Shown here one piece after another: positions 1 to 14,009 of a stretch of DNA of 64,000 bases. Positions within the stretch are counted from its first letter, which is position 1. Each line of letters opens with the position of its first letter. This stretch comes from Hypholoma sublateritium FD-334 SS-4 (Eukaryota; Basidiomycota; Agaricomycetes; Agaricales; Strophariaceae): contig KN817522.1 of the NCBI GenBank assembly GCA_000827495.1, positions 186,001 through 250,000 on the forward strand, read 5' to 3'. Made by a program: the position numbers and the translations under genes. Below the pieces are notes generated by a model. That model was not told the DNA's origin. It saw only the letters and a list, made by a program, of their open reading frames with translations, and searched no databases.

Positions 1-1698
1 AATACTGTGGACTCTGCTAAAAACGAAAAATTCCCCACAATCCATCGCGAGGGTGAGGGCCCCCCAGAAGCCATAATCCTGGCCCTAAAATTGCAGACAA
101 ACAGACATGCGCCCATAGCACAACTACCTGCCGAAATTCTCTGCAAAATATTCTACTTCGTAAAAGTAGAAGAGCAGCATGCGCTGCAAGGCAACGTGCT
201 CAAGTGGGTCACTGTCAGCCACGTCTGCTCCCATTGGAGAAGCATTGCCATAAATTTCGCCAGTTTATGGGATACACCTCCGCTTGGAAACGCTGACTGG
301 GTGGCAGAGATGCTTGAACGGTCAAAAATGGTTGCTCTGTCAATCGAGGTCAGTCGAGTTCGAAAAAAGATGATGGAAGGTCTCGAAAAAATCGTGCAAT
401 ATGACAGCATTGGCTCGCGCATCAGGCATTTATCCATTGTAGACTTGGGAGGACAGACTGCGAGAGCTATGAGGTGCCTGCCTACTTCTATGCCGCGATT
501 GGAAATCTTGCGTGTCGATCCGGTTTACTGGCCTGGTGAAGACGTTAATTCATTTAGGGATCTATTATATGTCCCAAGCGGTGTTTTAGATGCGGAGGGA
601 TGTCTCCGCCGGCTTGAACTTTCGTACTGCACGGTCGACTGGAGGTTACTTCTTCCTCCTCAGATAACGCATCTCAAACTACACGCAATTCCCCTGAACG
701 CAAGGCCAACGTTGACGCAAATTATGGTCGTCCTTGGCCGACTTGCTAAACTTGAGTCCCTTGATATAGTCAACGCCTATGACATCGAAAACACCCCGTG
801 TTGTGATCGCATACATCTTGAACATCTCAGAAGGTTGAACGTATCCTCCCCGGATGTGGAAATTGTGGCATTTCTCCGCCACGTCACCTTTTCTCCTAGG
901 GCTACTGTAGCAGTCTGCTCGCAGTACGACACGAGCAACACGACACGCACTGATTCTGCCGTGCATTTCTCTGCCCTCTTTGCCGCTCTCGCGCAGTCAT
1001 ATACTCCCTCGGTGTCCCTGCCGCACTTCCGGACGTTTGTCGCGCGCGGCGAGTCCGTTAGCTCTGCCCATACACTGGCTCTCCGCCTTGGACTTTTCAG
1101 CAGCGACGCCTTCTCGGAGCACGAATGGTCCTCGGACGACAGTCAACAAAGACCCAGCCTATCGATTCTGCTCAAATGGCGCCGGGCGACCCTCCCATAC
1201 CCACAGGGGACCAGTCGGGCCCTCTCCGATTTCCACAACAGCGGCTTCCCTCTGCACGCGGTGACACACATACACCTTCTGCGTTTCATCCAGCTCACCC
1301 CGACCGCACTGGCGAGCACACTCGGGATGCTGCCCGCCGTGCGCTCCGTGTCGGTGCAGCGCAAGGCAGGGAATGCGCTGGTCTATGCGCTGAATTTGCC
1401 TAGCGGCGGGGCCGTCCCTCCGTTCCACTTCGCGCACCTCGCAGAAATCCGCTTACATGCACTCGCATTCCATCCCCCCTCGTCGACGCGCCGGCTCAGC
1501 GATTCCGTCTCTGCCAAGCGCCTGCGGGACTGTCTTGCCCACCGGCGCGAGCGTGGGGCTGAAATCAAGAGGCTCGCACTGGTACACTGCACTCCTTTAG
1601 TAGCTGCTGATGTCGTGGAGCTGAAGAGAGTTGTGACAGATGTATACTGGGACGCAGAACATCCTATCCATGCGCTGGGACTTGGAGAGCTCATATAA
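1..1698 (+). CDS. F-box domain protein, 5'-partial
   Basis: An F-box protein of the agaricomycete type, a presumed substrate receptor of an SCF (Skp1-Cul1-F-box) ubiquitin ligase. The frame is open through the left edge with no stop, and no ATG precedes the F-box, so the true start lies outside the window. The F-box is visible near the N-terminus (APIAQLPAEILCKIF, then VSHVCSHWRSIA and SLWDTPP). The rest is a leucine-rich, LRR-like region with repeated Leu-x-x-Leu blocks. About 20 N-terminal residues are missing relative to the paralogues at 7724-9628 and 10342-12174. Unlike all four paralogues in this window, it has no acidic C-terminal tail; it ends shortly after the conserved stretch RRERGAEIKRLALVHC. 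It is convergent with the STE20-type kinase. The substrate is unknown. Confidence 0.85.
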   Translation, partial: NTVDSAKNEKFPTIHREGEGPPEAIILALKLQTNRHAPIAQLPAEILCKIFYFVKVEEQHALQGNVLKWVTVSHVCSHWRSIAINFASLWDTPPLGNADWVAEMLERSKMVALSIEVSRVRKKMMEGLEKIVQYDSIGSRIRHLSIVDLGGQTARAMRCLPTSMPRLEILRVDPVYWPGEDVNSFRDLLYVPSGVLDAEGCLRRLELSYCTVDWRLLLPPQITHLKLHAIPLNARPTLTQIMVVLGRLAKLESLDIVNAYDIENTPCCDRIHLEHLRRLNVSSPDVEIVAFLRHVTFSPRATVAVCSQYDTSNTTRTDSAVHFSALFAALAQSYTPSVSLPHFRTFVARGESVSSAHTLALRLGLFSSDAFSEHEWSSDDSQQRPSLSILLKWRRATLPYPQGTSRALSDFHNSGFPLHAVTHIHLLRFIQLTPTALASTLGMLPAVRSVSVQRKAGNALVYALNLPSGGAVPPFHFAHLAEIRLHALAFHPPSSTRRLSDSVSAKRLRDCLAHRRERGAEIKRLALVHCTPLVAADVVELKRVVTDVYWDAEHPIHALGLGELI

Positions 1699-2656
1699 AG
1701 TCCACTAAAGTTGTTTTATTCCTGCTGTACAACCTGCTGCTTTCCCCCCACCACGCGCTTCATGTCGGTCCAGCTGGGATCAAAGCTGTCAAGGCGAACT
1801 CAACTTCAAACCCAAATGCGGAGAGACAATATTTTACAAGTTAGTCTGATTTGACCCATAATACGTACCCGACGTGGTATCCCAATCTGGAATATCTCAT
1901 ACCAAATCAAGAACGTCTCACTGACCGCTACCGCTCCCTAAATCATCCCTTGCCCACCTTGCCCTACCAATTACTTACGTGAATCCACATCTCCATTTCC
2001 ACACACAGCAAGTAGACGCAATTTCAAAATCCGTTTGTGTTATAAATCTATGTGTACATTAAAAGTAGAGTGCAGAACAAGGCAGCCGACTTTGTGTTTG
2101 TGCAACTATATACGATACCTTCGTCACCCAAAGCGCGAGCAGGCATCATCATAATAAACAGGAGTAATCCCGCGTGCGCGGCCGACGCAGGTGCCGGGGT
2201 GTGGCAGGGGACAAGACGTGACAATACCACACAGTGCCTCGCGGTGGGGGACAGGGACAGGAACAGGAAAAGGGGAAAAGGAGAACCAGACACACAGATA
2301 CTTAAGTAGTAGAAAAATGGGGCAACGGCAGCGGGGTAAAAAGCCCTGGCGCCGGTAAATAGACACGGGCGCGAGACCGGGAAGGACGTGGACGTGGGGA
2401 GGGGTGCAGACAGCGGACAGAGAGCCAGAAGGAAGCGAGACGTTGTTTTTCGATCTTCGTAGAGTTATCGTGACAGCCAATGACAGGACGGCGAGCGTGC
2501 GCGCAGGGGGTGGGGATAACAAGAACAGTAGATGGACAGTACAATGCCCGCCCATGATGCCGCGAAACGCGACGCGAGCGGGGCATGTCAGGTGGCGGGT
2601 GGGCGCCACAGTACAGCGGGACAGGCGGTCTAAGAGGGTTGGGCGTCCACAGCAGT
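1699..2656. other. Convergent intergenic region, F-box / STE20
   Basis: This stretch lies between the stop codons of two genes that face each other and must hold both 3' UTRs and polyadenylation signals. Open frames here are short, overlap each other on both strands and show no recognisable motif. I see no gene. Confidence 0.6.
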
Positions 2657-5605
<2,949 letters not shown>

Positions 5606-7723
5606 GGGGCGATGGACTGGCGATGGCGCGCAGAAGGCAACCAGGCAATCGCCATAAAGATCAATTTTGCTCCTTGAGCCGCTCGCACCACGTGACCACA
5701 TATCCCCATCGGACGTAACCCACCTCCCACTTAATATCATGCTGCCCCTGCTTCTCCGCACAGCCTGCCACGCCGGAATGAGCACAGCTTCTGCAGCACC
5801 ACCACGCACCCCGTCCTCATGCCCTTTCTCCGAGGCGGCCACTGGCACGGGCCTCCGGAATGGAACTGCGGTCCGCTTATTCTCGACACAGGCATCATTG
5901 ATTTTGTCCATCGTTTGGCCCCTTATTGTCCACTCGGTGCATCACAGATACCCACATCCTCGTTGCCTACTGACGAGTACATTCCTACTTGCCTGCTGTA
6001 TATACTCGCTGGTAACTCGGATCAGTTGATCGCGCCAAAGAATGGGGAAATAACTTTTCACAAGTGTAACATTATACTGTTTTCAGGCAAAGTCTATAAG
6101 ATGGAATTTTTTCATTGCATTTTACAGCTACTCACGGCTTCATTTCCCCTACACAGCTGCGGCGGCTGATAGTTTGTTCCCTCGAGGTGCGCACGGTCGC
6201 AATATGGCACCTGTAATTTTCCGGAGGAAGACACCTCAAAAAAAAACACCTAGAAGATACAAAGAATATGCTTATACGGCGCGCCACTCAGGACTAGTTG
6301 CCGGCGCGGCTCCAGATATAACACTGGCGCCCCAGCGGACTCGGCGGATATTGCACAGCGCCGTCATCCTAGTTCTCGCCGTCGCCGACGTCCTCCGATT
6401 GGTGCGCCGAGGCCCAGGCCGTGAGCGCGATGTCACGTCCGCCGCCCCCAGCCCCGCGCACAGTGCTCCCGGGTCACGAGCGCGACTCCGCGCAGGCGTT
6501 TGCTGCTCACGCTGTGATAGCGCAGTACCAGGTTACTCCGTTAATACAAGGCGCGACGCACAATATGCGCTGTAGGTAGAGGAAAGCCACCGCGCAGTTC
6601 GCGCAAGGCTCACAACGCATTGACGAAACGCCCACAGCATCCAACCGTATCCGCCAGAATCGGGCGCGTGTTCCCCGTGCATTTCAGGCGTACATCATTG
6701 AGATCCTCGAGGCGGCCGGCGAGGAGCGTCCCCACTCACGCACGCAAAATACATAGCGTATGCCGATCCAATATGCAGTGCGAGATGCCCGATGGAGAAC
6801 ACACCGTTCCCTGCCACCTGCCCAAGTTCGCACCGCCTGAGGGTGCCCTTCTCAACCGCCCAGATAAGCCACGGAGACAGCGGCAAGCCCCCCCCGTATC
6901 ATAATCCAGCCCACGCACCAAGTTCCCCGCCAGGTCAAAGCAGGATACGGAGGGGCCTTCCGCGCCTCGCTATTGTCCCTATCCACGGCCACGATCGACA
7001 AATGCTCGACGCGAGGCGGTCCACAGGGCCCGCGCGCCGAGGACGCCGAGGGCGATGCCCGTGTGGCCAGTGCCGGTGCGTGCAGACGTGGCTGACGTCG
7101 ACCCTACCCTACCCAAGACAGAGCATCCGCGAAGATGTCGGCGAGCGAGCCGGGCTCTCGTGAGGTCGAGATAAGCAAAGGGTGCGGCGAGGACGTTCAC
7201 CGGCAGCCGCGCCATGCCTGCGCAGTGCGAGGACCAGAATGTGGCCACTGGCGATCGATCGCTCTCCGCGCTTCCTTTGCCAGAGTGTACTGTGATTGCA
7301 TGCACGCCGGCTCCAACGGGGCTCTGATGAGAGTAGGGTGGTCAGTAGATATAGCCTCTTGCAGAATAGGTGTTGTGCAATGTGGAGTCAGGAAGAGTTA
7401 AGGTTAGTCGGTATTTGATCAAGGCTGGGAATTGCCGAACTTACATAGAAACACCGTTTTCAAACCCTGCTTCAGCCTTTCTTATATGGTTCCTCTACCC
7501 TTCTCGCGTATGTTTGATACTAACTTGCTACGCAGTCGTCTTGAAGCACTCGGACATCATTCAATTTAAGATTATTTCTGAAAAAGCATTCCGGAATAAT
7601 TATGCAACAACGTTGGCTAGAAAATTAATAGCGTAGTGTAGACACTATAATAAGTCGAGAATAAAATATGGTCTCTACAGTCGCAATGTATGCTCAACAG
7701 AATCTTCAACCGTGACGCTGGCG
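5606..7723. other. Gene-free interval upstream of STE20, partly GC-rich
   Basis: About 2.1 kb between the STE20 start and the 3' end of an F-box gene. The part nearest STE20 should be its promoter. From about 6.3 to 7.3 kb the sequence is GC- and CpG-rich with overlapping short open frames on both strands, none with a recognisable domain. The last 350 bases are AT-rich. I see no supported gene, RNA or repeat. Confidence 0.5.
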
Positions 7724-9628
7724 TCACGTATCGAGATCGGTAGCCTCAGACTCGGAAGCCGACAAAGCTTGGTCCTCCGACTCCGAATCCGTGGAAGAAT
7801 GATCGCCCTCGTCAGAGTCAGAGTCAGAGTCTGAATAGCTGCTGGAATAGTCGTTTTCTTCGTCGTTTTCTCCGTCGTTTTCGTCGTCTCCATCCTCGAG
7901 GCCTGGGTACCAGTCATCGACAACTCCGTCCCATTCCACATCGCCTACAATCTTCCGCAGAACCCCGATTTCTTCTTCGACCAGATTTTCGCAGTCTAGC
8001 AATACCAGCTTGCGTATTGCAACGTCACGTAAGAGCCGCTTTTTGAGGCAGTCCCGAAATAATCGAAAGGAGAGGCACCCTGCTGAACTAGATCTGAACG
8101 CGCTATCTTCGATGCGAATTGACTGGAGATTCGGGAAGTAGAGCCTGCCATCTTGGATATGATGGCGCTGCATGGGATGCAAAGCGTTGATGAAGGGCTT
8201 CACTATCGATCCTTCGACCTTGATGAAAGAAACAGCTGGTAATACTCCAATCGTTGTCATCAACGTAAATGGCTCTATATCCGATGCGTCGAGATGGAGA
8301 TGGCTGACTTCGTTCAAGAGAAATCCACACTGGAAGACATCAGCTATGGCCTGGTTAACAATGGTGGCGCGGAGTGTACTTGAGCTAATCTCTTCCCATT
8401 CCAGCAACAAGCTTACACTGGCGGTATTTTCATACATGGTCAGTGCATCTTCGGGCCCGCCAAAGGCATCGGTGAGCAGCAGTAGCCGGACGCCCTTGCG
8501 CAAGCAAGTAGTTTGACCCATGACAACCGTCCGTATCACGCAGGAGTCTCGACCAGATCGGAGACGTGCACCGCGAGCCCTAGCGCTTGCCATGCTTGAC
8601 AGCGGACGTACAAATCTCAGGTTGGGTCCGTCGACGAGCCTCAGTTTGACGTTGATTTGGGTACTTGAGCGGATGGTGATACCTGTAAAAAAATCCCTGA
8701 CCTGTAAAACTGCGCCAGATACGTTCAGGCATTGGAGGTGAGGAAAGGTTACAAGGTCAGGGGGAGAACGTTCTTCTTGCTCCGATTTACTGACAGGAAA
8801 GGCATTCTTCAGATCCAAATGCTGAAGATTGGTGGCTTTCCCGAGTGCATTCATAAATTCTGAAAATGTTGGCCGGTCAATTGTCGAAAGATCATGCAGT
8901 TTGAGATGCGTGATTTGAGGCAAGATGTACGTGCCCCAATGAACCTTGCAATCCGAAAGTTCAAGGCGCCGGAGTTTCGCTGCCACAGCGAGGACATACT
9001 CGGGAATGATAAATTCATCGTCTAGATGCGTATCCTGGGCTCCATAGCCGGCAGGGCTGGCAATGCAGAGAGCCTGCAGTCGTGGAGCGAACTTCTGGAG
9101 ACGTCCGAATCCCATATCTCCAAGCTGGTATGCGGATAGCAAGTTAGTGATGGATAAGCTCTTGATTTCAGGACTACTGCGTAGTATTTTCTTCAGCCCT
9201 CGAACGGAGCGGCGGCAATCCATATTGGCGCTCAAAGAAAAGTTAGACACCTTGTCCGGAGACCTTCGAAGTATTTCGTCTACCCAGTGGGGCAGCGCAA
9301 GCGGAGGGGAGTTATTCCATAGAGCTGGAAAACCGAAGACGACATCTCTCCAGTGTCTGTTGACGTGAGCCAGGTAGATCCACCGCCGCCAGTTGTGCTC
9401 CTCGTCCATCTGCAAAAGCAAGAAGATATTGCAGATAATTTCCAGGGGCAGGTTGGAGATGGGAGCGATTTGATTTCTCTTGGACCTCAGGGCCCGAAGA
9501 GTCTCTCGACACTTCTCGACATCCACCAGGTGGCTCGCGAATTTCGTCAAGTTTGCCTCGATCTCTTGGTCAAGTAGCTTTTGCGATTCGTCTGCTGGAA
9601 TGTTGTAATTCGAAAGAGTTGAATCCAT
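7724..9628 (-). CDS. F-box domain protein with acidic C-terminal tail
   Basis: Single-exon gene of 634 aa, starting at the ATG at 9628. The N-terminal 50 residues are charged and predicted helical (LLDQEIEANLTKFASHL). The F-box follows at about 55-110 (APISNLPLEIICNIF, HVNRHWRDVVFGFPALWNNS). A long leucine-rich region comes next, and the last 70 residues are a tail of Asp/Glu/Ser. In DNA the tail is partly a hexanucleotide tract near 7811-7833. It is a presumed SCF substrate receptor; the substrate is not known. Its closest relative in the window is the neighbour at 10342-12174 on the same strand, with near-identical wording through the F-box, so the pair is a tandem duplication. Confidence 0.9.
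   Translation of the reverse strand: MDSTLSNYNIPADESQKLLDQEIEANLTKFASHLVDVEKCRETLRALRSKRNQIAPISNLPLEIICNIFLLLQMDEEHNWRRWIYLAHVNRHWRDVVFGFPALWNNSPPLALPHWVDEILRRSPDKVSNFSLSANMDCRRSVRGLKKILRSSPEIKSLSITNLLSAYQLGDMGFGRLQKFAPRLQALCIASPAGYGAQDTHLDDEFIIPEYVLAVAAKLRRLELSDCKVHWGTYILPQITHLKLHDLSTIDRPTFSEFMNALGKATNLQHLDLKNAFPVSKSEQEERSPPDLVTFPHLQCLNVSGAVLQVRDFFTGITIRSSTQINVKLRLVDGPNLRFVRPLSSMASARARGARLRSGRDSCVIRTVVMGQTTCLRKGVRLLLLTDAFGGPEDALTMYENTASVSLLLEWEEISSSTLRATIVNQAIADVFQCGFLLNEVSHLHLDASDIEPFTLMTTIGVLPAVSFIKVEGSIVKPFINALHPMQRHHIQDGRLYFPNLQSIRIEDSAFRSSSAGCLSFRLFRDCLKKRLLRDVAIRKLVLLDCENLVEEEIGVLRKIVGDVEWDGVVDDWYPGLEDGDDENDGENDEENDYSSSYSDSDSDSDEGDHSSTDSESEDQALSASESEATDLDT
7811..7833. repeat. TCAGAG-type hexanucleotide tract in coding sequence
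   Basis: Three near-perfect copies of GTCAGA in the antisense of the acidic tail of the F-box gene; they encode alternating Asp and Ser. Such tracts expand and contract easily, so tail length may vary between strains. Confidence 0.7.
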
Positions 9629-10341
9629 GATGTAATCTTGGGAGGTATTCGTCGGATATCGGTAAAGTGGTAAAGTCAGGGTAAAGTTAAAGACTGACGC
9701 AGTAGACGAGGGGGGGAGCGTTGGTTGCTATCATGCACTTGCTTCACGATAGATGGCGGGAGACGGCGAATGGCGAATGAGGGACATAAACCATAAATAC
9801 AAGGTGCCACATACAAATGGCGCCAATGACAATAAGCGAGGATGTGGCCCCGTCGTTCAACCGTTCCCGTGATATGCAATTGAGCCACTCAACATTGTGG
9901 CCTGAGACCCGCGCCGCGCAAACCCATACTTCACTTATATGATATCCGGGACCGAATCACTGGGGTCTGGTCGGACCCGCCCTTGATTGTAACTTCTTGC
10001 AGAATACTCAAATGTGGTAACAGGTTCAGGACAAGTTCAGGAAGAGTAAGTGAACTCAATGTCAGCCGTCAATTGCAATCAGCCGTCTGAGTGGTCACTG
10101 GCAATTGCCGGACCTGTAAAAATGCCAGAAAATCTTTTTTATATCTTTGTTTGTTTAGAAAGAGAGAGCTCAGAGAGCGTAAAAGTTTGGCAAACGATCG
10201 ATTCCGGCATGCTATTCGAAGGCCTGAACGATCATGCCACGAGTTACAACGATCATACGGCCAAAGTTTCAAATAGAGATGCCAAAAATAGGAAATGTAC
10301 GCTTGACAGAATAAAACTCGAGCACGGCGTGAATTTATATG
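9629..10341. other. Intergenic region between tandem F-box genes
   Basis: This holds the promoter of the 7724-9628 gene and the 3' UTR of the 10342-12174 gene. Just upstream of the start (about 9680-9790) the sequence resembles the region upstream of the second copy (about 12230-12310), for example an AAGACT(G/C)ACGC core followed by a run ending near ATAGATGG. The duplication therefore seems to include the promoter. No other gene is seen. Confidence 0.5.
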
Positions 10342-12174
10342 TCACATATCCAGCAGGACCAGCTCCGAAACCCAGTCAGACTCAGACGTTGATAAATCTT
10401 GGTCTTCCGAATCCGAGATGGAAGAGTTATAGTCGTTATCACCTTCAGAGTCATCATAGCTGCTTGAATAGTCGTTTTCTTCGGCGGAGTCTTCATCGCG
10501 TGGGTCCCAGTCCTCGTCAATCCCATCCCATTCTACATCCCCGACGATATCCCGTAGGGCCGCAACATCATGCTCGGTTAGATTTTCGCATTCCAACAAT
10601 ACCATTTTGCGTATTGCAACGCCACGCTCGCGCCGCTTGTCAAGGCAGTCTCGCAATGATTCAATGGAGAGGTAATCTTCTGAATGAGATTCGAGCACGA
10701 TATCGTTGATGCAGATTGTCTGAAGATTTGGAAAATAGAGCCTGCCAGGCTGAATTTGGTGGGTTCGTATGGGATGCAAGGCGTCGATAAAAGACTTTAC
10801 TATTGGCCCTTCAACCTTGACGAAAGAGACTGCCGGTAACACTCCAATTGTTTGAACCAACGTTTCTGTCTCAATCCTCGATGCGTCAAGATGGACATGA
10901 CTGACTTCTTGCAAAGGAAATCTGCTGCTGAATAAATCGAATAAAGTCTGGTTGGCAATCCTGGCGAGACGGGTGTATGAATGCACTCCCTCCCATTCGA
11001 GTAACAAGCGCACATCAGCGCTATTTTGATACATGGTCAGTGCATCTTCAGGCCCATTGAAGGTATCTGTAAGAAGCATCAACCGAAGACCGCTGTCCCC
11101 CTGATCCACAACAATTGTCCGTATCACGCAGGAGTCTAGATCAAATAAGCCTCTGGCGTTTGCGATAGTTGAAAATTTAAGAGGTAAGTAATTGGAGCCA
11201 TTAACGCTTAAACGGATGTTAATTTTGGCACTTGGAAGGTATGTGATGCCGGAAAAAAATTGCTGGGCCTGTGAAATCCTGCAAGATATGGTCAAGCTTT
11301 GGAGGTGGGAAAAGGTTACATGGTCGGGGAAGTGTTCTTCTTCAGTCCATTCATTAAATAACAGGGCATTCTTCAGGTCCAAATGTTGAAGAGCGGTAAT
11401 TTTGCCAAGTGCATTCATGAATTCCGAATATGTTGGTCTTCCACACGCCGAAAGATCATGTAATTTGAGATGTGTGATGTGAGGCAAGATGTATGAGTTC
11501 CAATAAACCCTGCAATCCGAAAGTTCAAGACGTCGAAGTTTCACCGCTGCAGTCAAAATATGATCGGGGATACGAAATTGATCCAAATCCCGAGCTCCAG
11601 AGCCGGTAGGGCTGGCCATGCAGAGAGCCTGCAGGTATGGAGCGAACTTTTGTAAGTATTTCAGGATTCCTCGATGCTTGTATTGTATGTTAGTGATAGA
11701 CAAGCTCCTGATTTCAGAGCTATGGCGAAGTATTTTCTTCAGCCCTAGGATGGACTGGTGACAGTCCATATTGGCACTTAAAGAAAAGCCAGGCACCTTG
11801 TCTGGAGACCGTCGAAGGATTTCATTCACCCAGTGGGGCAGGGCAAGCGGTGGGGAGTTATTCCATAATGCCGGAAAAGCGAGAACGACATCCCTCCAAT
11901 GCCTGCTGACGTGAGCCAGATAGATCCATCGCCGCCAGTCGTGTTCCTCGTCATTTTGCAAAAACGAGAAGATCTTGCAGATAATTTCCGGAGGCAGGTT
12001 GGAGATGGGAGCGTTTTGATTTCTCTTGGACCTTAGGGCCCGAACAGTTTCTCGGTAACTCTCGACATCCGCCAGGTGGCTCGCGATTTTCGCTAGGTTT
12101 GTCTCTATCTCTTGGTCAAGTAATCTTTGCGATTCATCCGTCGAAATGTTGTAATCTGGGGGACCTGATTCCAT
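10342..12174 (-). CDS. F-box domain protein with acidic C-terminal tail (tandem copy)
   Basis: Single exon, 610 aa, ATG at 12174. It has the same architecture as the gene at 7724-9628: a helical N-terminus (LLDQEIETNLAKIASHL), an F-box at about 55-110 (APISNLPPEIICKIF, HVSRHWRDVVLAFPALWNNS), a leucine-rich middle region, the conserved block RRERGVAIRKMVLLECENL, and an acidic Ser/Asp/Glu tail that ends in a short hydrophobic stretch (VSELVLLDM). The sequence is intact. Divergence from its partner is concentrated in the leucine-rich region and tail, as expected if target recognition diverges faster than Skp1 binding. The role in an SCF ligase is inferred from the F-box only. Confidence 0.9.
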   Translation of the reverse strand: MESGPPDYNISTDESQRLLDQEIETNLAKIASHLADVESYRETVRALRSKRNQNAPISNLPPEIICKIFSFLQNDEEHDWRRWIYLAHVSRHWRDVVLAFPALWNNSPPLALPHWVNEILRRSPDKVPGFSLSANMDCHQSILGLKKILRHSSEIRSLSITNIQYKHRGILKYLQKFAPYLQALCMASPTGSGARDLDQFRIPDHILTAAVKLRRLELSDCRVYWNSYILPHITHLKLHDLSACGRPTYSEFMNALGKITALQHLDLKNALLFNEWTEEEHFPDHVTFSHLQSLTISCRISQAQQFFSGITYLPSAKINIRLSVNGSNYLPLKFSTIANARGLFDLDSCVIRTIVVDQGDSGLRLMLLTDTFNGPEDALTMYQNSADVRLLLEWEGVHSYTRLARIANQTLFDLFSSRFPLQEVSHVHLDASRIETETLVQTIGVLPAVSFVKVEGPIVKSFIDALHPIRTHQIQPGRLYFPNLQTICINDIVLESHSEDYLSIESLRDCLDKRRERGVAIRKMVLLECENLTEHDVAALRDIVGDVEWDGIDEDWDPRDEDSAEENDYSSSYDDSEGDNDYNSSISDSEDQDLSTSESDWVSELVLLDM

Positions 12175-12874
12175 GGTGTAGCCTTGGGTGACGGCCAGAT
12201 TTCATAAGAGGGTAGTACAGTGGTACGATTGTAAAGACTCACGCGATAGATGTAGCAGCGAGCGTGCATCATACACTTACCTCACTTAAGATGGTGGAGG
12301 GTGGAAACAGGGAGTCGGCTGTTGGTAGCTTGTCACTTGTGCCAGCAGCTGCCCACAGCCCAAGGGTACCGCATACAAATAACGAGTCAGGATATAGCTG
12401 CGTCTTGTTAACCGTTCAAAGGTTCTCTTGCCGATCACGTTCGAGTTGATATTCATAATTCGAGGTTGATTCGAGGCCGGCCGTCACCCGTGGGTGTGCG
12501 TGCGTTGGCCGTGCGCAGTGCGCGGGATATACCGGTCCGGATCGGACTTCTCCGTTTATCAACGACACCGAATTTTTATTTCTGGTTGGACCTCTGGAGG
12601 ATCTTCCAAACCATGAATGTTCTCATAAATCAAATGGCATAAAGTACTGTCCGTTCCATCTTTGAAATCGATCGTAGGCCGGCTGGCGCAAGTCGTGTCT
12701 CATTATGAACTATGTAATATGTATATAAGGAAGTAAGACGTCGAGTCATCAGATAGTTTCATCTCTGCAGCGATATTGACCTCTGCTGTTTCAACTCTAC
12801 GACCACGACCACGACTCTCTAACGACACTCAAGTTACTAAACAGCCTCTTATCCACACACCCACTAATATCATC
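12175..12874. promoter_or_regulatory. Divergent promoter region, F-box (-) and Ser-rich gene (+)
   Basis: About 700 bases separate two divergent start codons. A clear TATA box (GTATATAAGG at 12721-12730) faces the plus-strand gene. It is followed by a pyrimidine-rich leader of roughly 110-120 nt before the ATG at 12875. The F-box side resembles the promoter of its tandem copy. Confidence 0.6.
12721..12730 (+). promoter_or_regulatory. TATA box
   Basis: GTATATAAGG lies 145 nt upstream of the ATG of the Ser-rich gene at 12875. It is the clearest core promoter element in the window. Confidence 0.6.
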
Positions 12875-13579
12875 ATGTCCGACCCCAATGCCTCGGATAT
12901 CTCTGCGTTCCAATTTGCTTTTGGGTCCACGGCAATTCGAGATCCATCAGAATCACCGCAGAGTAGTACAGGCCGTCGGATAACGTCTACCTCGTCAAAT
13001 GCTTCATCCTATCCTTCAGTCTTACCGCTCAAAATAAATAAAGAAAATGTCAGCTTCGGAGCACCATATATCTACCCTTCCGAATTTCAAGCTTACGACA
13101 CATACCATGATAATTATATGTCACCGGGAATTCCGCTACCCGACGCCCAATGTCGCAGGATGAGCGTAGGAATATCGAGCAGAAAGACACGCCAAGCGAC
13201 TGGCGAAGTGCAGCCAATAACGCGACCGCCTCTCTCGCACATGGTGGCTTCGTCTCCCAGCACTGCCTCGCCCTCAGTTGCTTCGCCTTCCTACCCTACC
13301 ATTACCCCTCGAGCTATACACAAGAAACAGCGTTCGTACGACCTGCGCGATGATTTTGTGCACCATGCACCCGCGGCACATGCCGCTCTCGCTGAATTTC
13401 ATTCCCGGCGTGGAGTCGAACTTCTGGGTGTCTCTGAAGGTGATGCAAGCGATACCAACACGAAAACACATTGGTCGACGGCGTCGGCACCGCAACTGAA
13501 CTCTAATGAGACCATAATTAGGACGGATAGTCGGAATCCACGTTCGTGGCCAATGAAGGGCGGCCAGCTGTTGCATTAG
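12875..13579 (+). CDS. Ser/Pro-rich protein of unknown function
   Basis: Single open frame of 234 aa. The frame is open further upstream but without an ATG; the first ATG is at 12875 (MSDPNASDISAF) and sits about 145 nt after a TATA box. I do not recognise the family. The protein is low in hydrophobic residues, rich in Ser, Pro and Thr, and has no signal peptide or membrane segment, so it is probably disordered and cytoplasmic or nuclear. It contains a KEN motif (LKINKENVSF) and several Ser/Thr-Pro sites, which would suit a cell-cycle-regulated, APC/C-degraded phosphoprotein; that is inference from short motifs. It is convergent with TEL1. Confidence 0.65.
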   Translation: MSDPNASDISAFQFAFGSTAIRDPSESPQSSTGRRITSTSSNASSYPSVLPLKINKENVSFGAPYIYPSEFQAYDTYHDNYMSPGIPLPDAQCRRMSVGISSRKTRQATGEVQPITRPPLSHMVASSPSTASPSVASPSYPTITPRAIHKKQRSYDLRDDFVHHAPAAHAALAEFHSRRGVELLGVSEGDASDTNTKTHWSTASAPQLNSNETIIRTDSRNPRSWPMKGGQLLH

Positions 13580-14009
13580 AGGGATGGGCGCTTACATAGC
13601 GCTTAGCGCTTCAGAATGACATCACCGAGGTACGGCATTCTGGAAATGCTTAGACGCCGCTAGTTTGCCGCTAGTTACTTATCATCTACAGACATGGCAA
13701 TCCTCAAAGCTTCAATCCTCAATTCGTAGTTTTGTGTAATCTTGAACTTGAAATTCTCCTTACGCAACCGTACCTCCCTTGTACATTATTACTCACTTAC
13801 ATAATTAGGCTTAATATTCCCCGATCCCATCTAAAATACGAGAGGTGTGGAATAACGCTACATATACATACAGTGTGAATGATGAGATATACATCTAGTA
13901 AATGATACAGGATGCAGATATGGATACAGTATAGATGGGGTGTTAACTCGGAAAATGACAAACATGGAGCGTGGAAGGTGTACTTATTAGGGCAGCGAAG
14001 AACCCACAG
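13580..14009. other. Convergent intergenic region
   Basis: AT-rich spacer between the stop codons of the Ser-rich gene and TEL1. It presumably holds both 3' UTRs. No gene or structured element is seen. Confidence 0.5.

Noticed and set aside
6174..7163. Chain of three plus-strand frames of 94-133 codons
   Set aside because: Overlapping frames in GC-rich DNA with no conserved motif and no good intron boundaries joining them.
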